Source: Amborella trichopoda (Eukaryota; Streptophyta; Magnoliopsida; Amborellales; Amborellaceae). From it: 64,000 nt of DNA. Under the pieces are notes generated by a model that saw only the letters and a program-made list of their open reading frames with translations, was not told the DNA's origin and ran no database searches. A program made the translations under genes and the position numbers. Of this stretch, positions 22,501 to 34,444 are shown in pieces (positions within the stretch are counted from its first letter, which is position 1; each line of letters starts with the position of its first letter). The DNA is taken from the NCBI RefSeq assembly GCF_000471905.2, contig NW_006498549.1:1400981-1464980 (forward strand). The letters are read 5' to 3'.

Positions 22501-23729
22501 TTCCTTCCCTCTCTCTCTTGTATCCTCTCATGTTTCATACTTTTCTCTTCCTTTCTTCTCCCTCCTTCTTTCTGTTTCCTTCTTCTCTTCTTATTCTTTC
22601 CTCATAACCTTCATTCTGTTATTTCTTCATTTGAGTAAAATGGATTGAGGTTAACCTCTCATGATAGTCATGTTGCCTAGTCGTAATGTTGTTGAACCAG
22701 GATTGCTTGGCCCACTTTATTGCCAAGACAGACTAACCATCGTGCCTAGCTAGTCGGTATTGGTAATGACATCTAATCGTAATCTTGTGTGCTGGTCTTA
22801 GTTATCGAACCCATTTTTCTACCATGTTAGGCCAATAATTCACCAACTTAGTCACCATTCTAATCCTCTCTCTCAGTTGAATTCTTCTCTCCCCCATCTT
22901 ACTTCTCTTATTTTTCTTTTTTAATGCACATGCTTGTGTACGTTCAGTAAAGAGGAAAAGGGTGAGGTCTGACCCACCTGTCTTATAACATTTGTCATAT
23001 GTGTGTTATTGCAGAAAACAAGAAGAATACAAGCCAAGGGAGGCGATTCAGATTCAGTTTTATTATTGGGGGCTTTCTTCATGATCTAAGAGGGCGCCCA
23101 CGCGAGCCTGCCCGAGTAAGTCCCGAACCCACCTGAAATTCCTCTCTCATTGGTTGGTAACACTTGCCCCCATTCTTGAACGAGGTTCCTGAGAGAGTGA
23201 TCTAAAAAATGTCTCTGGTCTTCCGTCGAAACCCAAGACGCGTGCCACCCCATCCCCAAAGGGTCCAAAGGGTGAGATGGAGGCACCTAACCACCCTGAC
23301 CAGGGGTATTTCTTTATTGAGCAACATCTGCGCTCTTCGATCCAATATCCGAATTGGTCGTTCAACATAGGTTAGGTCTTCCTTGAATGGGATTGTTTCG
23401 CACTCCAAAACATGGGACAGGTCTGGTTGATACTTCCTTAGAAGGGATACATGGAAGACATTATGGATATTAGCCAAATCAGGTGGTAGGGCAAGTCGAC
23501 ATGCCACATTTCCAATTCTTTCCTAGATTTTAAAAGGCCCAATGAACCGTGGGCTCAATATCCCTTTCTTACTAAACCTCGCAATGCCCTTGGTCGGTGA
23601 GACCTTCAGGAAGACCTGGTCTCCCACCTCAAACTAGAGGTCTCTCCTACGATTATCGGCGTAACTCTTTAACTTACTTTGGGCTATCTTGTGCAGCTAT
23701 CTAATTAAGGAAATCTTTTTAGAAGTTTG

Positions 23730-24248
23730 CTAAACTGTTTCAGGCCCCAGTAATCTCCTTAAGCCCACTTCTTCCCAGCAAATAGGCAATCTGCACTTCC
23801 TCTTGTATAGGGCCTCAGAAGGTGTCATCTGGATGCTGGCTTGAAAGCTGTTGTTGTAAGCAAATTCTATCAGGCAAAGATGGTCTTCCCAGCTCTCTCT
23901 AAAATCATTCACACATGCTCTCAACATATCTTCCAAAGTTTGGATGGCCCTTTCTGACTGCCCGTCTATTTGGGGGTGGAAGGAGGTGTTAAAAGCAAGC
24001 TCAGCCCCTAAAGCTGATTGTAAACTTGCCCAAAATCTACAAGTGAACCTGGGGTCCTTGTCTGACACAATGCAGATAGGAATCCCATGAAGTCTCACAA
24101 TTTCTCTAATGTATAATTGAGTCAACTTGTCCAAAGTATAAGTCGTGCGAACAAGTACGAAGTGGGTAGCCTTAGTTAATCGGTCCACCATGACCCAGAT
24201 ACTCTCATGCCCTACATTTGATCTTGGTAACCCAGAGACAAAGTCCAT
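23730..24248 (-). pseudogene. Tekay integrase core (fossil)
   Basis: Holds the D..F motif region MDFVSGLP, the VDRLTKATHF stretch, SDKDPRF with the second catalytic Asp, and HPQIDGQSER leading to the third acidic position. The order and spacing match chromovirus integrase. It is the best preserved part of the remnant. Confidence 0.9.
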
Positions 24249-25256
24249 CGCAATGTGTTCCCATTTCCACTCTGTTATGGGCAGGGGTTGTAGTAGTCCA
24301 GCAAGTTTCTAATATTCTTCCTTTACTTGTGGGTATGTTAAACATTTAGCTACAAATTGCGTCATGTCTCGCTTCATGCTGTTCTACCAGAAGGCTCTTT
24401 TCAAATCCTAGTACATCTTTGTACCCCCAGGGTGTATTGTGTAGCGAGAGTGGTGTGCTCCTTCCAGAATGGCACTTTTTACACTTTTGTTATTAGGAAC
24501 ACATATCCGGCCCTTAAACCTTAACAATTCATCACTGCCTATAGTGAAATCCTCTTTTCCCTCCATCTTTAGCTCTTTGAGGATTTTCATCAGCTGGGGA
24601 TCTTCTTTCTGAGCCGTTCGGGCTTGTTGGAAGAGTTGAGGCTCCACCCTTCGACATGGCAGTACTTCACTCTCGTCACCAAGTGGTTGAGATGGGTTCC
24701 ACTCCACCACATCCTCCAATAACTTCATTTCTCGAACCATCATTTGTGCCACAGAGACCACTGGTTTCCGACTTAAGGCGTCGACTACTACATTAGTCTT
24801 GCCTAGATGGTATTTGATTGTGCAATCATAGTCAATCAGTAGTCCATCTATCTCCTTTGCCTCATGTTCAACTCTTTCTGAGAAAACAGGTACTTGAGGC
24901 TCTTGCGGTCTGCGAACACCTTAAACTGGGCCCCATAAAGGTAGTACCTCTAGATTTTCAATGCAAATACTACTACTGCAAGTTTTAAATCATGAGTGAG
25001 ATAGTTCTATTTGTACGACTTTAATTGCCTGGAGGCATAAGCAATAACCTTACCTCTCTGCATTAGCACACCCCCAAGCCCTTTGTGGGATGCATCATCA
25101 TGAAATCTTCATTTCCCTTGGGCAATGCCAGAATCATGGCGGTGGTCAGTCTCTTCTTAAGTTATTGAAAACTTCTCTCACAATCTTTTGACCACATAAG
25201 TTTTACGTTCTTCTGGGTCAGCTGAGTTAGGGGAAGTGTTATCTTTGAGAATCCCT

Positions 25257-25891
25257 CTACAAGCACATGTAGTATCCGACTAACCCCAGGAAACTATGAA
25301 CGTCAGTCATATTTGCTGGCCACTCCCATTTAAGCATGCCTTCAACCTTGGAGGGGTCGATCATGATCCCATCCTTGGAAGTAATGTGACACATGAAGGT
25401 TACACTGGGAAGCCAAAACCTACTCTTACTAAATTTGGCATACAATCTTTCTGACTTTAAAGTATGCAAAACAGATCTTAGATGCTGCTCATGTAACTTC
25501 TAGCTTTTCGAGTACATCAAAATATTATCAATGAATACCACCACAAAGTCATCTAAAAAAGGTCGAAACACTTTGTTCATCAAATCCATGAATGCGGCAA
25601 GGGCATTGGTTCACCTGAACAACATCACAAGGAACTCGTAATGACCGTATCGAGTTATGAAGGCAACCTTTGGGATGTCTCCTTCCTCACCCTTAGTTGG
25701 TGATACCCTGATTGGAGAGCGATCATGGAAAACACCTGGGCTCCTTGGAGCTGATCAAAGAGGTCATCAATTCTAGGCAGGGGATATTTATTCTTCACGG
25801 TTACTTGGTTCAACTGCCTATAATCAATACATAGCCTCAAGGACCCATCCTTCTTCTTTACAAACAGGACTGGTGCACCCCAGGGCGACAC
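25257..25891 (-). pseudogene. Tekay reverse transcriptase parts (fossil)
   Basis: [20 protein letters not shown] and [20 protein letters not shown] are the N-terminal fingers of a Ty3/Gypsy RT. LYAKFSKSRFW and GIMIDPSKVEGMLKW with FLGLVGYY mark the later palm/connection. The parts are in correct order on the minus strand. Confidence 0.88.
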
Positions 25892-26163
25892 GCTGGGTCG
25901 GATGAACCCCTTACCTAATAATTATTGCAATTGCTCTTTTAACTCCATCAACACTGCTGGGGCCATCCTATACAGGGTTTTAGATATGGGCACAATGTCT
26001 GGGACTACATCTATCTCAAATTCAATTTCTCTCGTTGGAGGTAGGGATGACAACTCTTCAGGGAATACCTCAGGGTACTCCTTCATCACAGGTATCCCTT
26101 CTAACTAAGATTGAACACTCCGATTTTCCACTACATAAGGCAGATACCCTTCACATCTCTTAG

Positions 26164-26364
26164 TCAAAGGCGATAGGCATGGAGAGCAGAGATAAAGTGT
26201 AGAGGGGCAATATCTTTAATTCCCTCGAAGGGCAACTCTACTTGGTTAGGACGCCGAAAAGTCATTGTCTTTTCATGACAGTTGACCATAGCATGGTGGG
26301 TATACAACCAGTCCATGCTCAGAATGACATCAAATTCTTGAATGTCTAGACGAATCAGGTCCAT
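26164..26364 (-). pseudogene. Tekay protease end (fossil)
   Basis: The reading DLIRLDIQEFDVILSMDWLY is the classic end of the Tekay protease (D.I.GMDWL). TMTFRRPNQVELPFEG follows. It ends the coding block next to the LTR end at 26376. Confidence 0.82.
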
Positions 26365-26375
26365 TGGAAAATCAT

Positions 26376-28059
26376 TGGTTAGGTGCCTTGATCTCGCCCT
26401 TCGGATCTGTATGATCAGGCGGCATGTGTCTCAGACTTCAGGGGAACCCGAGACTTGAGATCACTCTCTCGGGAACCTTGCTAAAAAACAAGGGCAGGTG
26501 GACCACCGATGAGAGAGGAATTTAAGGTGGGTTCGGGACTTACTCGGGCTAGCTTGAGTGGGCACCCTCTTAGATCACGAAGAAAGTCCCCCCAATCGTA
26601 GAACTGGTTCGAAATTGCCTCCCTTGACCTGTATTCTCATGTTTATGCAATCACACACACATAGAAAATGTTATAAGACAAGTGGGTCAAGGGACCCCAC
26701 CTTGCCTTTGGGTGAACGTACACATGCGTGCACATTCAAAAAGAAGAATGAGAGAATTAAGATTGGGATGAGAAGAATTTGGTCAGGTGGTGAGAGTGAC
26801 TAAACTAGTAAGTAATTGACCCCACGTGGTAGTAAAATAGGCTTGATAACTCAGACCGGCTCAACATAACTGCTACTAGATGACAGTACCAATACCGACC
26901 AACTTGACACGATAGCTAGTCTATCATGATAGTAAATAGGGCACAATAACTCTGACCGGCACAACAGCGTTACTGCTAGATGACATAATTATCATGGAAT
27001 GCTAGTCTCAACACATCTTGATCAAACGAAACAGTAGAAGAAAGAGAAGAGAATAGAAAGAGAGAGAGAAGAGTATGAGAGAAGATAGAGGGGAAAGAAA
27101 GAGGAAGAGGAAGAAGAGAGGGGCAAGCAAGGAGAAGAAGTAAGAGAGAAAAGGAAGACGAAGGAAGACATAGACAACAATGAGAGGTAGAGAGAGAAAA
27201 CTCAGACAGCAATGGGCTTCTACTATTTGTGACAGAAAAAGAAAAAAGTAAACACAGGCAGCGATGTTCTCCATCGTCTATGAGAGAAAGAAGAGGAGAG
27301 AGAACACAGGCAGTGATGCGTTTCTACCGTCTATGTCAGAAGGGAGAAGAGAGAGCAGACGCAAGCAGTGCTATGTTTCCACCAGTTGTGACAAAAGACA
27401 GAAGAGAGAAGAGAGAGAAGATGCAAGTGGCGTTGAGCCTTCACCGGTTGTGGTGGAAGAAGAGGAAAGAGAAGACATAGGCAACGCTAAGCCTTCGCCA
27501 GTTGTGTTGGAAGAAGAGGGAAGAGAAGACATAGGCGGCGCTAAGCCTTTGTTAGCTATGGTGGGAGAAGAGGAAAGAGAAGACACATGCAGCGTTAAGC
27601 CTTCACCGGTTGTGGTGGAAGAAGAGAGAAGAGAAGACATAGGCAGCGTTAAGCCTTTGTCGGCTGTGGTGGGAGAAGAGAAAAGAGAAGACATAGACGG
27701 CGTTGTACCTTTGTTAGTTATGTTAGAGGAAGAGAAGAGATAGAGCACAGAAGGCAATGGACTTCACCGTCTGAGACACAAGAGACGCAAGAGATAGCAC
27801 AGACTGTAATGGACTTCACCATCTCGAACAGAAGAGGTGTGAGAGAGAGCACAGATGGCAATGGACTTTATAGTCTTTGACACAAGAGAGACGAGAGATT
27901 TTTGACAGAGGCTCAGCCCGACATCTAGGTTAAGGCTTGGCTCATCGTTTATGTCTTAGAGATCGGAAGACATCATCCTCGACGAGAGGGAAAGAGACGA
28001 GAGAAAGGAAGAGAGAGATAAAGATGAGAAAATAGAAGAGATAAATAGAGATATAGATA
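26376..28059 (-). repeat. Family-L LTR 3' part (minus)
   Basis: Begins at 26376 with tggttaggtgcc, the reverse complement of the LTR end. It then runs through the 3' part (26390-27000) and an array (27190-27900) before meeting the TG-like start of another LTR near 28060. The array units here read ggcagcgatg...catcgtctatg or aggcaacgctaagccttcgcc and differ clearly from those of the other LTRs. U3 is not present. Confidence 0.82.
27190..27900 (-). repeat. Diverged hairpin minisatellite array (LTR, minus)
   Basis: About 12 units of 50-55 bp with GA-rich spacers (gaagaggaaagagaagac). Cores such as cggcgctaagcc and caccggttgtgg recall the other arrays. Toward 27770-27880 the units change to caatggacttcaccgtctg. 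Pairing is weaker than in the arrays at 18615-19465 and 21777-22500. Confidence 0.8.
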
Positions 28060-29540
28060 AGTTTTTGAACATATTTGTCAGTACCTTGGTCCCTGATGCG
28101 GAAAAAAGAGGAAGCTGGTCAATAAAGCCTAAAAAACAGTGGAATTTTTAACAGTCTCATAATTTCTCCATAATGGGTTAAGACCTTCATAAGCAATCCA
28201 AAAGGCTACCTGTCAAGTTTTGTTGCATTTCGACATGTTTAAGGCAGTGAAAATAAAGAAAATATTTCATAAAATTGGCCTCTATCGCCCTGAAATGGAC
28301 CTATATAACTGGAACTACATTCTTGGCTTGTCAAATTACTATACGACCACTTCTATTGGATCCAGCACGATCGAAAACTCCTATAGACCAAGTTTCAGCT
28401 TAATCGAACACTCTGGGACAAAGTTATAAACAAAACATTGAAACAGGACGAGCCACACACCATTCTCGTGTGGCCACCCTGCACCAACACACCATTAAAG
28501 GTGGTTGTTTTCACAGTCATGGGTAGTGACTTTTGGGGCCCATATCTCACTTGTTCCAAGTTGGATCATGCTCAAAGTTTGTAAACGTGTTCATCTCGTC
28601 GAGACGAGCTTTTCGATACATGGTACGCCCCGTAACGATGTCTGAGCAGGGAGAAAACCTACAGAGAAGTTGTCGATCTATGAAGAAGTTACAAAAAATT
28701 TAGCAGCAACACGCCTCTCTCAAGCTGTCAAATCATGGCGCTAGCACAACGGATCGACGCGAAACCAATTCTATCGTGTGTGTAAGGTCTAAGGTTACCA
28801 TTGGTCTAAACCCTGTACATGATGGACAATCAGAAGTGACTGAAATTTCGGCGTCAGATTTCTAGATTCTGGCCAAAACCCAAAAGTTATGAAATCTTCG
28901 TTCGGGCTCCAAATTGTGTTTCGTTTGTTGTCACGTGATCGTGATGGCATGCTCAGCGCACTGCAATGAAGAAATCACAGAAAAACATCAAGAAATGAGT
29001 GAACTATCGATCCGAATTTTTTAAGATTCATGCAAATTTTAAGTCTCACGATTGTGGGCTAAAAACACGATCCATGGCTTGAAATGGGTATCAAATCGAT
29101 CATTGTGCCAAGCTCTACAAGAAAACAATCATCTTTCTATCAAACGGGCATCAAAGTAACCCCGAATCAATCATGATAGATCACATAAGTTCTAAGGCAG
29201 CAGCAGGGACTGTTTCAAAATTCCATTAATTGTTAGGTAAGGGTAAAATAGTCATTTTACACCCTATTTTCTTTTCTTTTTTTAATTCAATTAAATTGTA
29301 ATTGTCTTCAATTTAGGTAGTTTTTTGGTATCCACCCATGTTTGAGCCCAATTCTATATAAACATGCTAAACCTAATTGTAAAGGGACCTTCGATCATTT
29401 AATAAAATTTCATTTTTTGGCTAAAGTTTGTCGGTACGTCTTGAAGAGAGAGAGGAGAGAGAAAAAATCAGTCGGTATCCCTCGATAAGGTGATTTTCTC
29501 TCTCCTCATCTCTTCTCTCTCATCTCTCTTATCTCTTTCT
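28060..29540 (+). repeat. Family-L LTR 5' part (plus)
   Basis: Starts with gtttttgaacatatttgtca, aligned to the TG start of the other LTRs, and continues through U3 to the TATA box at 29355-29362 and the GA/CT leader near 29450-29540. Beyond that the CT-rich sequence no longer aligns clearly, so the end given is the limit of recognisable similarity. The real LTR may extend into 29540-30300. Confidence 0.8.
29355..29362 (+). promoter_or_regulatory. TATA box of family-L LTR
   Basis: attctatataaacatg, at the same place relative to the leader as in the other LTR copies. Confidence 0.72.
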
Positions 29541-31779
29541 CTCTCTTCTATTTCTCTCTTTTCTGTCTTCTCTGTCTCTCTCTTCCTTCTCATGATTAAG
29601 ATGATGGTCAGAGCCCCTCCTAGGCCATGGGTCCTGTAGTCCGCACGAGTGGAAGGGCGAGACATAACCTCTGTTTCCTCATCTCTATCTCTCTTTCTCT
29701 CTTCTTTTCTCTCTTCTTTTCTCTCTCCTCTCTCTTTCTTTCTCTTTCTCTCTCCTCTCTCTTTCTCTCTCCTCTTTCACAAACGACGGAACCCCATCGT
29801 CGTCTGTATTTTTTTCATACTCTTCTATTTCTTCCCTTCTGGTCTCGCATGACTACACCCTCCTCTTCTCTAGTCCCTGTGGTCCCTCACGACCACAATT
29901 TTCTCCTCTCCTTCTTTGTGGTCTAGAAAGACCACAATTCTCCTATTTTCTCATTCTTTTATCCCCTGTAAGTCCACCAGCTCCATGTACACCCTCGGGT
30001 CTACCTCCTCTATCTTTTCCTGGTGGTCCCTCATGTCTACCTCCCTTTCTCATCTTTTTCTGATCGTTCACATCATCCCCTTTTGGTGCACCTTCGAGCC
30101 CTTTCTTTCTCTCATGTTTCGTGGTCCTGCACGACCACCATTTCCAAAAAACTCTTTAACTCAGCGACGTCTGGGCAAAACGGACCCAGCATCGTTTGGA
30201 AAAAACACACCCCAGCGCTGCCTATGTTAACAAGCCTTCTTAGCGCGTGTGTTAACAAGCCATATTGCCACTTGTGCAAAACTCTAACTCATTGTCGCTT
30301 GTGAAAACTCTAACTCATCACCCTCTCTCAACTTCTACCACTGCTTTCTCTCTCTCTCTAATTCCATACCTTCCACCACGGCTCGCGCCGGCCATTACCT
30401 AGCTCACCAACTCTACTCATCTCCATCTCTCCTACTCATAATCCTTCTCTCACTTAATTCCTCAACCTGCTCTCTCACATCCTCCCTTTCTCATGCACCC
30501 ATCTTCTTTTCTCATAATCCCATCTTCTTCTCACTGACTGCAGCTAGCTCTTCCTAATTCCCTATAACCAGTAGCAACTTCCTCATCCTACAGTCGCATT
30601 TTTTTTACCCACAACCACCATTTCTGCCACCTCACAGCAACCTTTGCCATCTCGTTGCTGCCCCTCCCAGCCTCTCGCAAGTTGTCTCAACTGCCTTCTT
30701 TGCCCAATTAATTGCCACCTCTCTAAACCTTTATCATCTCTCCATTCCATTGTCGTGCACCTATCTCACAGCTCCACCTCAGTCGCAGTCACCTTGTCAC
30801 TGCAACTCCTTCCCAATCTCTCCGTCATCCTTCAATGTTATCACCTTTTTACTACAACTCCTTCCCTGTCTCGTCATCATCCTTCACTATTATCACCTTG
30901 CTGCTCCACCTAGTCTCGAAGCTACCTTCTCCCTCCACCACTTCCTATTGCAACCACCTCTCTCTATCAACAATTGCAGCAGCTCCAACTACCTAGCAGC
31001 AATAGCCACTGTTATCCAGCGCAACCACCACCTGTCGTGCCATCTCCACCACCTATTGAGTCTTTTCTTTACTCTGCTATGCATCATTAGCACTGCTCTC
31101 CACCTCTCTACTGTCCACTTCCTGGCCGAGCCCTCTTCTTCAGTTGACTGTCATCCCTTATCTTAGTGACCTCCCCATCAAATCACCTACAACTTGTTCT
31201 CTCCCCATCGCTCTCTCTCTTTAAAACCCCAACGGCGAGTCTCTCTCTTCGCCTCTGATCACTTGCAACCAACCCTCTCCTTCCGGTCTCCAGCTCCCGA
31301 TCATCCTTTCACTCTCCCATTCCCTTGTTCTTTCTCACACAAAAAACCCACAGATGAATATTTCCCCTTCTCCCTGTTCCCTTTTCCATTCCCTTGTTTG
31401 TCGCTTTCCCCTCATTACCCCATTTCAGTCAAACTCTCTCTCTTGACTCGAACTAAAAAAAACTAACAGCTCACAAGACATATCTTTCCTTCCTATTCAC
31501 GTAAAACTAACAGAAAGCTCTCTCTCTCTTCAAACTTTAAAAACCCAATTCTCTCTTTCTCTCTCATCTAAATAACTACTAAGCCAACACGTCAACTCTC
31601 TCTTCAACAAGTGCATTATTCATTTTTTTAATAAGTTACTCCTTTTTTATAAAATAACCCAATATTCAACCATTTCTCCCCCTCTTCCACATGTCAAGCA
31701 CTCGTCCTCTTACTTCACTATACCTTCTTCCATGTGTCAAGTTCTCTCTCTCTCTCTTAACTAACTAACTTAGCCTTTA
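29541..31779 (+). other. Pyrimidine-rich non-coding region with a second hairpin set
   Basis: The + strand is strongly C/T-biased over 2.2 kb. Between 29780 and 30150 short hairpins recur: acgacg..cgtcgt, gtggtc..gaccac (twice) and gtggtctagaaagaccac. The open frames here (for example 30644-31166) are Ser/Pro/His-rich products of the CT bias and show no domain. By position it lies between an LTR start and gag, so it may be a diverged U5 plus leader of the same element. No clear LTR end or primer-binding site could be found. Confidence 0.55.
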
Positions 31780-34444
31780 TTCAATGGAACCACGTTCCCA
31801 AACCAGCATGTTGCCCACTTCCAGGCAGCATGTCAAGAAACAGCGACTGACGGGAAACTTCTTCTTCGATAGTTCGTTGAGACCCTTGATGGCCCAACAT
31901 TTCAATGGTATGCTCGACTTCCTCCAAACTCAATGCATACAGGAGAGGGAGAAATTGTTCTATCAACGCTTCTATGTAGTCGAGAGAGAAGTTCAAACCA
32001 TCGAACTTCTCACCCTGACTCAAGACCCCAATGAGCCCGTGGATCAGTTCATATCAAGATGGAGAAACTTGGTTCCCGCCATTCTAATCCTATGACTGAG
32101 AAGGAAGCAGTCAAAAATTGCATGCGGAACATGCGACCCAAGAGCACTCTACATGTTGAGGCCTATAATCCCACCTCCATGTCAGAGCTGATCTCTAAAT
32201 CAGTCCTCATAGAAAGTCTATCATGCCACCATGGTACGACACGACAACCATCGATAAGTTCAGCAAACAACCTGGGCGATGGTAACTCTCGGAGTAACAC
32301 ACGGGGCAGCCAACAGAAAGGGGTAATCAGTGCGGCCATCGTGGTCGCTGATTCAAAGACAGATCCCTCCCAAACTTTGGACTCCTCTATAGGGGTAAGC
32401 ACAGCAAAGGCAACACCCAAGGCTGGCAAGCAACAACAGTCGTACAATCGGATACCCCCACTAGGTGACCTTGATCAGGGTGATTATTTCACCAGGCATA
32501 GGAACAAGGTCTATCCCTTCGACAGGGAATGGGTCCCTACGTTGTTCCAATTATTATTAGAATAGAATATGATCCAGCTTCCAGAAACCAAGTTCCCTGA
32601 GAAACCTGGCCTTGACACTCAGGCGAGTTATTGTGCCTATCATCAGAGGATCAATCATCCTAGAGATGAATACTACACGTTGAGGATATTATCGAGGCCC
32701 TGATTTTGAAGCGTCAAATAAAGCTTGAAGACTTAAAGAAGGCCTTTGGGACAGCCGAGGCCTCCCATGCTGTAACTATCCAAGAGGAAGGTGAAATGCC
32801 TGGTATTCTTTACTCCTCCTTCATTATAATGCCTCAGGAAAGTATAATCACACTGAAGCAGGCAAGCCAACCCTGTCGCCTTGCTAAGGGGGCTAAAGAT
32901 CGTTGGTACCTGTACCATTAGATAAGAGGCCATTACCTTTCAAAATGCACACGTTTCCTTTATATATTCTCAAAGAAAATGCGGGAGTTTCAGGAATTCT
33001 ATGACCTCCCCGTAAGTGATCCCCAAATCACTTCTTCATCAGGGCAAGAAGTTCTCCCAAAGCAGCCATCAATGACACAGATTCTGCGAAACCCTCGATT
33101 CCTCAGCCATGGATAGTCTATCATGGCCAAAGTAGACTCAAATCCTTAAGGCGAGAAGCAGTTCGCCAAGCTAGAGTTGTTCGTCAGCCCAGCGAGATGA
33201 ATCGAACACCACCTCATAAAACCCGAAAGAGACGGGCACCAAGGGCTACTCACCGAAGAAACATGACCGCTCAACCCACATTCGACCAAGATTTTCTCAG
33301 GCCCCTTCCTTCACTGTCAACTTTACTGGACTTCTTCCCCGACAGGATCCTTCTTCCTTCTTTATCCTGTCAAGAAGATGCCCACGTGCCATCTAATGAG
33401 GATGACGAAGTTAAAAGCACTCCCCAATGATCTAAGCAAAGAATTAAAAGACCCCCTGCACCCGTCCAACCCTGGTGATGATGTAAAAAGCTGTCTAGAT
33501 CGGCCTGCTGAGGAGAACGACCTTAAAAGTCCCCCACCCTTTAATCCTTCTGCTTCTTCATCTTTTGGTTCTCGTTCTCTTTATTCAATTTCCCCTACAG
33601 GTACAACCTTGATATGCCTAGACTTCAAGGCTCTCCACTGAGAATTCGAAGGAATCAATATAAGCAGGACACAACGAAAGTGATTGAGAAAGACCCTGGC
33701 ACAGGCAGCAGGATTCCTAATAGTTGCTGATGCTTTAGCAGCTAAAGCCAAGGCTGAGCCACCTTCTTCAAAGAAGCACAAGAAGTTGAAGCCAAAGAAA
33801 CCCCAGTGGACACCTTAGCTTGACTTTGATCATAGACTGAGAGAATCAAATGGGCAAAGCTCTTATTCTCAGGAGGCTTGCCACATGATAGAAGTCTGTT
33901 AAGTACCAGCCAGCACAAGCCAAACACTACAGAAAACGGCTCAAATATTGTGTGATCCACATTGGCACACTTTTTGTTCTACAGTCGTTGAATCTCAAAT
34001 TCCTTGTAATCCCCAAGTCAAACTCCTGCAGTCCAAGAAACAACCTCTATTCACCGAAAACCCTTCCATTCCTCAATCTGGGGAAGGTGCAGAAATTAGG
34101 ATCCACTCTGAACCTTTGTCGAAGGCAAAAATGTCAGGATCATGAGTCTCCGCACTTGAGGTCAATCAAGAGGCCTCTAATAACAACAAGGAAGAGTTGC
34201 AAGAAGCCTTGTAAGAATGGGAAGAAGGTGATCAAGCCACAACAGTTGAACTCGAAGAAATAAATCTTGGAGACGAAGCGGACCCTAGACCCACTTTCAT
34301 TTCAGCAAATATGTCTCCAAAAGAGCAAGAAGATTTCACTACCTTCTTTAGAGCAAACCGAGACGTCTTTGCTTAGCTTACCATGAGATTCCCGGCTTAG
34401 ACCCTCAAGTCAATGTTCACTATCTCGGCATTGATCCACACTTG
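31780..34444 (+). mobile_element. Tat-lineage gag and pre-RT remnant
   Basis: Matches the gag region of the large element from 51427 onward, starting at ttcaatggaacca. Parts: gag capsid-like region (31780-32100), gag C-terminal region with the Cys/His pattern (32400-32940), a hydrophilic Ser/Pro-rich spacer (33190-33900), and the lead-in to reverse transcriptase (34260-34400, with EINLGDEADPRPTFISA, then FFRANRDVFA). The protease core seen in the other copy is not recognised here. It ends where the 3' repeat region begins. It is a broken fossil with several interruptions. Confidence 0.8.

Larger units (their letters stand above)
20038..23293 (+). repeat. Family-L LTR, full length (plus)
   Basis: 3256 bp from TGTTTGAACGTATTTTTCAG to ACCTAACCA, matching the ends of the LTRs at 40417-43383 and 46340-49466. 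It contains in order a U3 of about 1.3 kb, a TATA box (21329-21336), a CT-rich leader, a hairpin array (21777-22500) and a 3' part with taagtcccgaacccacc near 23110. No primer-binding site follows it. Instead a Tekay pol remnant on the opposite strand begins at once. It is either a solo-type LTR or one side of a rearranged pair. Differences from the other full LTRs are many, so the insertion is old. Confidence 0.87.
23294..26375 (-). mobile_element. Ty3/Gypsy Tekay (Del) chromovirus pol remnant
   Basis: Read on the minus strand, the parts in order are: protease end (26364-26164, DLIRLDIQEFDVILSMDWL), reverse transcriptase (25891-25257, with [17 protein letters not shown] and later FLGLVGYY), RNase H into integrase zinc finger (24761-24408), integrase core (24248-23730, with MDFVSGLPRS, IVSDKDPRFT and FHPQIDGQSE), and the C-terminal part (23507-23294, with NVFHVSLLRKYQPDLSHVL). 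These motifs are typical of Tekay/Del. No Tekay LTR is seen. Both ends of this 3.1-kb block coincide with the 3' ends of family-L LTRs facing each other. It is a broken fossil with several interruptions. Confidence 0.9.

Noticed and set aside
30644-31166. Ser/Pro/His-rich open frames
   Set aside because: They follow from the strong pyrimidine bias of 29541-31779. No domain or start context supports a gene.
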